A stretch of DNA of 64,000 nucleotides from Rhodocollybia butyracea (Eukaryota; Basidiomycota; Agaricomycetes; Agaricales; Omphalotaceae): the NCBI GenBank assembly GCA_015501585.1, contig JADNRY010000161.1, positions 81,067 to 145,066 of the forward strand. Direction: 5' to 3'. The notes under the pieces are model-generated. The model was not told the origin of the DNA, did no database searches, and saw nothing but the letters and a program-made list of their open reading frames with translations. This document shows positions 57,063 through 64,000 of this stretch, piece after piece. Position 1 is the stretch's first letter. Each line of letters starts with the position of its first letter. The position numbers and the translations under genes are program-made.

Positions 57063-57583
57063 CAGAGCTGGCGCGTAGCAGTATGGGAAAGGTGTTCGTC
57101 GGGACCGGCAGCAAGAAGAAGCATGCTGGCACCAAGAATGAGGTCTCTATAGACTTGGACGCCGTTTGTGAGGGAAAAGTGGACATGACGAAAGAGGTGA
57201 GTGTTATCTTTGCTTTTTGCTTTCCCTGACTTTTTTCAACTCTTTTCTCTCTAGTGTTATCTGAGAGATCACTCCTACACTACTGCCTACAAAACAATCG
57301 CGTACGTGCAACTCGGCGAGCGAGCCGCCCAGCTCACCCGGTATTCATCAAAAAAGCATTTGCAGTCTTTACCGATAGCTCAAGGATCTGGTGCTCATTC
57401 TGGGTTCTTCCCCCACAAAAGCGGAGAGGACGCGTTTCAAGTTCTAAAATACCGGTCTTTCTTCTACCCGCACTGCCCAAAGCAAAGCCAAATCTCTCAA
57501 AATCAATCTCAATGTTGACAGTGATGCCTCTGAGTTCTTTTTAGACACGGATGATCAGGAGGAGGTGGATATATTTGGTGATG

Positions 57584-57864
57584 AATCTCGCAAAGCGTGG
57601 TCGGAGAATTTTTCAAGAAAATCTTCTACATCTACTTTGAAGTCGCAGAAGCGAAAGCCACTAGTGATTATCTCCGACTCGGAGAACAACGGCGATGATG
57701 CCGAAGGGCAGGAAGATGAATCACGCAAAGGCAAAGTAGCGTGGTCTGCAAATTCAAAAAAAATCTTCTACATCTACTTTGAAGTCGCAGAAGCGAAAGC
57801 CTCTAGTGATTATCTCTGACTCGGAGAGCGATGGCGATGATGTCGAAGGCCAGGAAGATGAATG
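57584..57864 (+). repeat. Tandem duplication (~140 bp) in the RecQ C-terminal tail
   Basis: AAAATCTTCTACATCTACTT, TGAAGTCGCAGAAGCGAAAG and GGCAGGAAGATGAA-type blocks occur twice. Both code for SQKRKPLVIISDSE plus an acidic stretch; the second unit has an A-run (eight A) that shifts the frame. Confidence 0.8.
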
Positions 57865-57960
57865 CAGCGGTGATGAAGATGTTGCAAAAGGAGGAATCAA
57901 AGACTGGTCCATGCTCTACACCAATAAGTCATCTTTATGCTTCACGGACATTTGCAAACG

Positions 57961-58877
57961 TTACACATCGAGTTTAACCTCGAAATTAAAGATGGTACGA
58001 CAATATTCGCAACCAGAAGTAACCGCGACACTAGCACTAGCATTTCAAGCTCCACCAGAAATTATTAGTCTTCCTTTTGGTCAGACCTGGTCGAGCTTCC
58101 TGCTTTTTTAATGGAACCTCTTCGGTCGAGACTCCAGCTTTGGATCTTCCGTCGGACCCTATGTACTCCCAGGAGAAAACTCAGGTTCGGAATCCAAAAT
58201 CATCGTGAGGTTGCACGGCTTCGAAGCTGGCCGGATTTTCCGATCTCTCTGCGCTTGACCGTACCTTTGTACTGCCCAATGGGAAATCCCTTACACTAAG
58301 AGAAATCCTTAGTTCTGAGCTAGGATGATGGGATCCAGCTACGTTTAAACGCAAGCTTGGAAAAATGCCAATTATTAAAAGCTTGGAGGTATGGTTGCCA
58401 GGTTTCTCCCCAATGGTTAGCATCTAGCGCGGCTCCCCCCACCCGCTACGGTGACTTCCACGAATCACTTGCAGTCGAGCTTACCGAAAATTGATTAACC
58501 GAACGGTTCCAAATCATCCACCGGCGTACCCGCCGACGCACCAATGTGGCAGATTCTTGGTTTTAACCATTGGGTTTTCTTTACTTATGTCTGATAATTT
58601 ACAGTGAGACTGACGACGTTGACGCCGCGAGTAATGGGTAGAAAAGGGTACTTAGTCTCTTCCACCGCTTATCTCGCTGGATAGTATACCCTTAGCGCTC
58701 AACCTACTATCCCATACTTACCACCATTAATATCCACTTGGTGGACGCACATTCGTTTGAGGACCGAAGCTTGTCCAACGGTCTCGAGGAAGGACTTTTT
58801 ATTCAACTTTCTTCCGGTGCAACGGTACAAGCAGTAGAAGGTAACCCCGGTTAATAATTGGTACCCAGGCACAACTC
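57961..58877. other. No intact gene; possible coding remnants
   Basis: Forward frames show short gene-like pieces (SDLSALDRTFVLPNGKSLTL near 58230-58300; HLVDAHSFEDRSLSNGLEEG near 58735-58795), each bounded by stops. Families not recognised. Confidence 0.35.
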
Positions 58878-59252
58878 ATGGATTATATAATTGTTACTGG
58901 AGCCAAGATCAAAAGGATTTTCGGGTGGTTACACATTACGGAACGGAACTTCCCAAGCTCAGAGTGTCGAGGAAAATATCTACCAAGGAAAGGAGTTACT
59001 GGCAGCTCGGTGGCTGAGGTTACTACCGAGGGGATCCACCAAAGCTTAGGGGGAGAAATCCACAGTCTAAGGGAGAAGACCTCGGTTTGGGTGAGTAGAG
59101 CAAAAGATCAGAATGCAGCGGGATCTAGGGTGATAAAAGTAGGGAGGGCAGTCTCTGAGTCTTCAAGCACTCGGCACTTCGTACATAGAAGAGGGTTGGC
59201 CCAGTCGGCATACGAAAGACGGAAGAGGAGAATTCCGTGCGTCGCCAAATGA
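58878..59252 (+). CDS. Uncertain 124-aa ORF
   Basis: An ATG-started ORF (MDYIIVTGAKIKRIFGWLHI) rich in Arg/Ser without motifs. It overlaps a minus-strand ORF, so it may be chance. Low confidence. Confidence 0.15.
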   Translation: MDYIIVTGAKIKRIFGWLHITERNFPSSECRGKYLPRKGVTGSSVAEVTTEGIHQSLGGEIHSLREKTSVWVSRAKDQNAAGSRVIKVGRAVSESSSTRHFVHRRGLAQSAYERRKRRIPCVAK

Positions 59253-59665
59253 AGCGGTCCAAAACCAACGGAAGATAGGAGTACGAGTACCGCGTGCTGG
59301 AAAAGCATTGCGGCCCGCTTTCCAATCGTTCTCCCCAAGTCCTTCCTCAGACTTCCAAAAAAAGGTGCTAGGTCCTGGCCGTCCAAATTCTTCATGGGGC
59401 GTCCGAGTTTCCTGAGCGGCGAACTGTCGAATGAAGTCAGAAATCCGGAAGCCATGCGCTCGTCCTCTTCCAATACCACTCTAACAGTTTCCCTAAAGAG
59501 CGAAGGCCTAATCTCCAGATTATCCCGCGGATTCGAGCATGGAAGAATCCGGATGAGGTTGAGTGTAGAAGGTTGAGAGTAGAAAGATTGGATTAAGCAC
59601 CCGGCCGGCGCTTCGGAATGACGAATTTCGACGGGATACTTGAACGAGATAACGAGGATGTCCAC
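59108..59665 (-). other. 185-aa ORF abutting the NSF fragment
   Basis: A long open frame starting at MDILVISFKYPVEIRHSEAP directly follows the point where NSF similarity ends. Composition is irregular and no motif is seen. It may be a chance ORF or part of another captured sequence. Confidence 0.2.
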
Positions 59666-60193
59666 GGGGTACGGGTTGATGAACGGACTTGGTCGACAAA
59701 ATGCTGGCCAGAGCGGAGTAAGTCCTACGCACGAAAGAGGGTGAGCTGAACGAACGAACGAACAAGAAAGGGAAAAAACTCACGTCTATAATCCCATCGA
59801 AGTGGATGATCCCATTCTGAATAACCGCCTCCAACCTCCTCACGGACGCCGAACGCCGGCTTAACTTCAAGCGCACATCAAAATCTCTCCTATTGACCCT
59901 CAAATTCTCCACATCATCCGAAATTCCCGTCGTAGTGCCCACTTTAACATGCGGTTGAACGCAAAACCCGTTGCGCTCTTTATGAGACCACCAATCTCAG
60001 CCCCGGAAAAGTTTTTCGTTTGAGAAGCGAGCTGGGGAAGGGAATACATCGGTGTCTAGTGCACCGTTTGTGCGCATTTTGGCGGTATGAATGTTGAGGA
60101 TTGGGAGTCGCCCGTGTTCGTCTGGGAGGGAAATCTCCATATGAACTTCGAGACGACCTGGACGGAGGAGTGCTTCCTCGATCATGTCTTTAC
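59666..60193 (-). pseudogene. NSF/Sec18 AAA+ ATPase fragment (end of D1, start of D2)
   Basis: Reading leftwards from 60193: [20 protein letters not shown] and [20 protein letters not shown], then one frame on [19 protein letters not shown], then VKVGTTTGISDDVENLRVNR, VIQNGIIHFD, an intron-like tract, and FVDQVRSSTRTP. These are consecutive NSF/Sec18 segments around the D1 C-terminal subdomain and the D1-D2 linker. The P-loops and DEAD boxes are missing and at least two frameshifts occur. By family NSF unfolds SNARE complexes after membrane fusion; this piece is dead. Confidence 0.8.
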
Positions 60194-61297
60194 CGCCTGC
60201 GGAGGCAGCGGAACCACGTCGTTTGCAACCCGAATCCCTGAACCGAAAGGAGCGTCGGCGTCGAGAATGGGAGGAAGGAACGAAGCGATGACTGTCTCGT
60301 GAACTCAGGGATATCCGAAGACCGCTCGTGAGTCGGAAAGTGGAGGCATGTCGAGGTAAGTGATAAAGAAGGTTGGAGGGAGCAGGAGAAGGAAGACGAG
60401 GTCAGAGGCGTATTGCGAGCGGTGGTACGCGTAGCACTGAGCCCCGATCTCCGCGCGAGTAATTCAAACGTTGGATGTACGCTGGTATTTCTCACAAACC
60501 CGAGCGTGTCCTCGGCCTTCCCGTAGTTCCGGAAGTCCTAAGCGCTAAGCCTTAAGGTGGTAGGCGGTTGGAAGAATACGATACGTGTGAGGAGCCGTCG
60601 TTCAGGACTTGAGGGCTTCGAAGATTCATTCGAGGGGCGAGGGAAGAATGCAGAGACGTTCTCGTGCCAAGGTGGTAGATGGAGGTCGAAGGAGGAGTTT
60701 TCTGACTTTAGGCGCTCAGCAAGCGCTAATAATAACCCGAGCAGCCGTTGGATTGTGGATGAAAGTCCCACGTTCACGAGCTAGCTTCACTTGTGCAGGA
60801 AGCGAGGTTATTGAATGTGTTGAGTGTAATGGGAGTGGCTGGAGTGAACCGATGGGAATCTGGAGGTCCACAATTGTGAGATAATCCAAGATTTGTGAAA
60901 CGATCAATGGAACCCGAAGGTAACAACCTGGGGGATGAAATCGGTTGACCGTGGTGGAAACGAGATCCAAAGTCACGATCTCAGAGAAGTGGCTTCGACG
61001 CTGGAGCGAAGAGGGACCAAGGAGAGGATAAGCAGAGCCCACGGCAGTGAGCCGACGAAAGCAAGCACAAGGGCGGTAGTGGTTGTGAAAAAGTCTTGTG
61101 GTGGAAGACCGGATGCGAGGGAAGGTGAATCGTCTTCTGGGATCGCGGTGAGGAGACCCCGAGGTAACCGAACCGACTGCCAATACGGTCTATTGTCTCT
61201 ACCAAGGGTCAGAAAAAGCGTGAGGTCCATTGAAATAAACTTACCGGACCTGTGGCGTATCCGAATCACCTAACGGGATGGCAATATTTGAAAGATC
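60194..61297. other. No confident gene
   Basis: Overlapping Arg/Ser/Pro-rich ORFs occur on both strands (for example 60716-61183 minus), typical of chance ORFs in GC-richer DNA. The sequence just right of the NSF fragment (60194 on) shows no NSF similarity, so the fragment is sharply bounded. Confidence 0.4.
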
Positions 61298-61591
61298 TCA
61301 CACCTCCTCAATGTCCATCGACATCCCCAACGTCCCCTCCTCTAAATCTCCCATCTCATCGTCAAGAGTAGCCATCCTATGCGCCATCCACAGGCGGCAA
61401 ACCGAGCGTGTAATAGGCCGCTTCCGCTGCAAGACCTGGGGTACCAGGTGTTGAGTTGGCGAAACCTGAGCCAAGAGAATTTGAGTCCCTGTGATTACCC
61501 ATAAGAGGTACATTGTTAGAACTTTGAAGAGAGAGAAGTAATAGCTGCTACCTATAGAGGAATGCCGGTACTTCTTCCTAAAGAAAATCAC
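61298..61591 (-). CDS. Short hypothetical ORF with acidic C terminus
   Basis: Starts MIFFRKKYRHSSIGSSYYFS, has one hydrophobic stretch (VLTMYLLWVITGTQILLA) that could span a membrane, and ends in DDEMGDLEEGTLGMSMDIEE. Only 97 aa and no family; it could be a 3' exon of a larger gene. Confidence 0.25.
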   Translation of the reverse strand: MIFFRKKYRHSSIGSSYYFSLFKVLTMYLLWVITGTQILLAQVSPTQHLVPQVLQRKRPITRSVCRLWMAHRMATLDDEMGDLEEGTLGMSMDIEEV

Positions 61592-62110
61592 GCATGGCTG
61601 AATGCAATGTACTATTGGTCCCCCAACCTTAGGATTGCAGCTTAAGGCCGTAGGGCGGGTGAGCTGCGCACCGGGTTGAAGGATACCAAAAGTGCAAAGT
61701 AAGGAGCCAGTGCCGGTGGAATGACAGCTTAGGTTTTTAGCGTGAGGATGTTGGGCTTAGGGCGGCTGGAGTGGGTTGAAGGAAAAAGAAAAAAGCTTTA
61801 GCGCCGGATTCGTTAATCTGGTCTGCATTCAAATATTTACTTAGCGCCGCAAAATGAGCCACCTCCGCTTGAGCCACGACCATGGCAAACTTCAGTGGTG
61901 AACCCGATCTTACGCTGAATGCATTCGTTACTGCAGAAACACCCTTGAAACCCGACGAAATTGAGTGGAAATCCCGGATTTTGCTGATGAACCCTCTTTG
62001 TGGGACTTTTTACGAAGAATAGCTTTAGCATTTGAGCAGTATTTTGTTACGGGAAAGGAGGCAAGTGTTCTACAGATGCCTGTTATCTTATAAAATATTA
62101 AACCAGGCCA
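61592..62110. other. Intergenic or 5' part of the dioxygenase-like gene
   Basis: No supported ORF. It ends with an acceptor-like ACCAGGCCAG just before the first coding-like block to the right. Confidence 0.35.
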
Positions 62111-64000
62111 GTTTAATCCAACCGAATGGCGGAAACCAGCGAGTGCAATACGGGCTCTTCGGCAGCTGAGGAAATTACCTGAACCCCTTCAACTTGTGTT
62201 GGAGGGTGCAATTCGAGTGTGTAATTAACTCGTATTATCTCATGAATCAACTCACTAGCTTGTAGAGCTCAAAGTTGGCCGCTGTACTGGTCAAAGTAAT
62301 GAGCACCATCCAGCTCGAAAACGACCCCGTACTGGCTGAACGGTACACCTCACATCGTTGGAGCTGTAGTATAGCTACCGAACTTCTGCGCTACACACCA
62401 GAGGTTGCCTACCTGGATAGACCACTTAACCTCCGAGAGCAAGTAGGTTATCAAAGTCCGTACGATCGGAATCATTCCCACTCATTTGCATATCTTCAGA
62501 TAAGCAACATTACCGACCTTAAACTTCTTGAAATCATCAGTAATACAGTGCCATTCATGGCACGTCCAAAACGATGTTTCTCTTTTGCTCACAAGCTTAT
62601 TTCCTCACCCTATGGAAGGAGTTGCTGGTACCGGCTTTTCGAGCCACCGGCACTGAGCTAGAGGTAGGGCTAACCACTATCTCACTTTTCTGTGGAGTAT
62701 TGAACTAGGATTCCATAGTACCCTGCAGATATGGAAACCGTCTATCGAAAACTTTGCTCATTATGTGCTCTTCACAAAATTCCGGATCAAGTCAAGCTTG
62801 AAAACCCAATGTTACACTCTGTGATGGAACATACCACCAGTTATAAAAAGATTATCAAGGGTTTAGGGAATGACAATCGCGCACTGGGGCGGGACCACTG
62901 TGATTATTGTGATCATCAACCTATGGACCTGCGTTGCAAACCTACATCCTTGTCACTGAACATGATACCGAAGGTCTTGAAAAAAAGTTGCTCCATACGT
63001 TTAAAGACCAGAATGAGATACCTCTGATTTATGGAGTACTACATTCATGTCGACTTACAAAAGTTTTACTAACCAGTGCAATAGGATCAAACCAAAGTTA
63101 TGGATAACATTCACATAGACGCCCTACCGGCACCAGGTATAGAGCACCATATCAGAGCTAGAACCAACTTGGATTCACGCTGTGGACGAGACATTACCAT
63201 CTTTGTGAATCGCGCAAATGGGGAAGAAATTGGAGGAGTTCTCTTTGACGGCTTGATTCCACATTACTTCGATATAATGGAACGGAATCATCATCATTTT
63301 CGGACTCAGATCATTAACCTTAAAAGAGGTGAAGCTTTCCAAAAAGTTGATTGGGGAAGTATGGGGTGGAGGCTTCTGTCGTCCAAATGGAGGTGCTCGA
63401 GGGAGCTATTATGGTGGTGCATATCCTCTTGGGCGCTCCAAAGGGGAAGTAGTCTTGACCAAGGAAGCTGCAGATTGTTTTGTGGACAACTGGTTTCGGA
63501 TGGCAATTGTAAGTTTTCATTAGTTTGTATATTCTGGATTCTAATAGGATGCAGGATAATTCGTTGATGCTGCAGACGGTGAATCAAGCCTCACCGCAAA
63601 TAGGTCAGAAAATCAAGTCTGCAGCTGTCGAAGCCGGCACATTGCCAGTTGGCCGATATGGTTTAAATCAATACTATTGTTATGATTTTGTTGCTCCTTT
63701 ACACTACGATTCAGATCGCACATTTACTATGAGCACCACCATCACAAAACGTGGCGATTCTCATCATTATAATTTCTGTTATGCAAAATGGGGGATTATT
63801 GTCTATACCCAAGCGAACTGTCAATGGTGAGCAATTTTTCTTCCTTCCATTAAGACCATCCCTAAAGTTAAAGATAGGTGGTTTGATGGAAACGAACTTC
63901 ATGGTACACTTTCGCCAAGTCGTTCAGCTCTTGCACGAGTTAAAACCGATGGTCCTTTTTCGGACGGATTTGTGATTGTTCTGAGAGAACGAGATGCGAA
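62111..64000 (+). CDS. Putative 2OG-Fe(II) dioxygenase gene (TET/JBP-like?), 3' end cut by the window
   Basis: The 3' part is well defined. Exon 63555-63826 follows a 46-nt intron (63509-63554); it contains GRYGLNQYYCYDFVAPLHYD, supplying an H-x-D (His 63702, Asp 63708), and GDSHHYNFCYAKWGIIVYTQ. A second intron (63827-63877) restores the WWFDG codons before NELHGTLSPSR, supplying the distal His (63900) and an Arg seven residues later for the 2OG carboxylate. H to H spacing is 49 residues, fitting a double-stranded beta-helix dioxygenase. The frame is open at 64000 (VIVLRERDA). Upstream pieces (GGARGSYYGGAYPLGRSKGE; MDNIHIDALPAPGIEHHIRA; an FNPTEWRKPASAIRALRQLR block at 62111) need more frame changes than I can explain by introns. 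The substrate is unknown; kinship with fungal TET/JBP-type enzymes is a hypothesis from the WWF.G..LHGT pattern. Confidence 0.5.

Larger units (their letters stand above)
54941..57960 (+). pseudogene. RecQ-family DNA helicase, broken copy
   Basis: Parts occur in order: acidic lead (DDEFDGFMDDDLLEYKDYEQ); ALKDTMRKVFKI; Walker A MPTGGGKS restored by an intron (55280-55328) and [133 protein letters not shown]; zinc-binding CGHCDNC; YVQLGERAAQLTRYS. Introns of about 50 nt are still visible. Lesions include lost bases near 55155 and 55408, loss of the conserved segment between LPKPS and KISTG (motif IV region), a 14-nt unit in a 15-bp minisatellite near 57045, and a poly-A slip near 57760. It cannot make a full helicase. 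Confidence 0.8.

Noticed and set aside
60194..61297. Minus-strand ORFs near the NSF fragment as the missing N-terminal NSF exons
   Set aside because: None shows the D1 Walker A (GPPGTGKT) or DEAD-like motifs expected there; NSF similarity stops sharply at about 60193.
1..64000. LTR retrotransposons (gag-pol with LTR pairs)
   Set aside because: No protease/RT/integrase run and no long direct terminal repeats found by eye; the 812-bp pair has no TG..CA ends, primer-binding site or internal pol genes.

Overview
The window looks like nuclear DNA of a filamentous basidiomycete, most likely an Agaricomycete. Almost every coherent reading is broken by 45-60 nt introns with GT..AG ends and CTAAY/CTRAY-like branch sites. 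The gene families seen (F-box, Crinkler-like and RHS-like P-loop proteins, CACTA-type Tnp2 transposase, Ulp1 proteases, Zn2Cys6 and Mei2-type RRM proteins) are typical of that group. There are no bacterial signatures, no CRISPR array, and no rRNA or tRNA that I could recognise. No species call is justified.

Layout. 1-6.5 kb: an RHS/Crinkler-type P-loop gene cut by the left edge, then three minus-strand genes, one of them a six-exon gene carrying a tandemly duplicated exon plus intron. 7.3-12.4 kb: a multi-exon Ulp1-type protease gene with intact catalytic residues, two small genes, and inverted repeats at 10.5 and 12.6 kb. 13-20.2 kb: a coiled-coil protein, an F-box protein, three staggered unassigned ORFs, and a Crinkler-like protein kinase gene with one late frameshift. 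20.9-31.3 kb: two apparently identical 812-bp copies of a gene segment 9,335 bp apart, a 550-aa gene of unknown function, and a SUN-domain fragment. 31.8-38.1 kb: a small gene, RHS and DNA-polymerase-alpha fragments, and a near-complete CACTA/Tnp2 transposase gene. 38.7-49.7 kb: hypothetical genes, a cysteine-rich gene related to the duplicated one, short repeats, and a five-exon Mei2-like RRM gene that splices cleanly. 50.4-61.6 kb: a graveyard of broken genes (Zn2Cys6 factor, LINE reverse transcriptase, MFS transporter, RecQ helicase, NSF/Sec18), with a RING/coiled-coil gene among them. 61.8-64 kb: the start of a probable 2-oxoglutarate/Fe(II) dioxygenase gene, cut by the right edge, with its HxD...H...R signature visible.

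How it fits together: this is an accessory, transposon-rich region rather than a pathway cluster. Mobile-element genes (Tnp2, Ulp1, LINE RT), fast-evolving multigene families (RHS-like, Crinkler-like kinase, Cys-rich family) and truncated copies of housekeeping genes are mixed together, with duplications at several scales. The least ordinary items are the 2OG-Fe(II) oxygenase-like gene at the right end, the Cys-rich family with three members here including the 812-bp copy pair, the interspersed GGTCCCATT repeat, and the unassigned staggered ORFs at 16.7-17.5 kb. Exon boundaries were placed by hand from GT/AG sites and reading-frame continuity; family names come from motif recognition without any database search.
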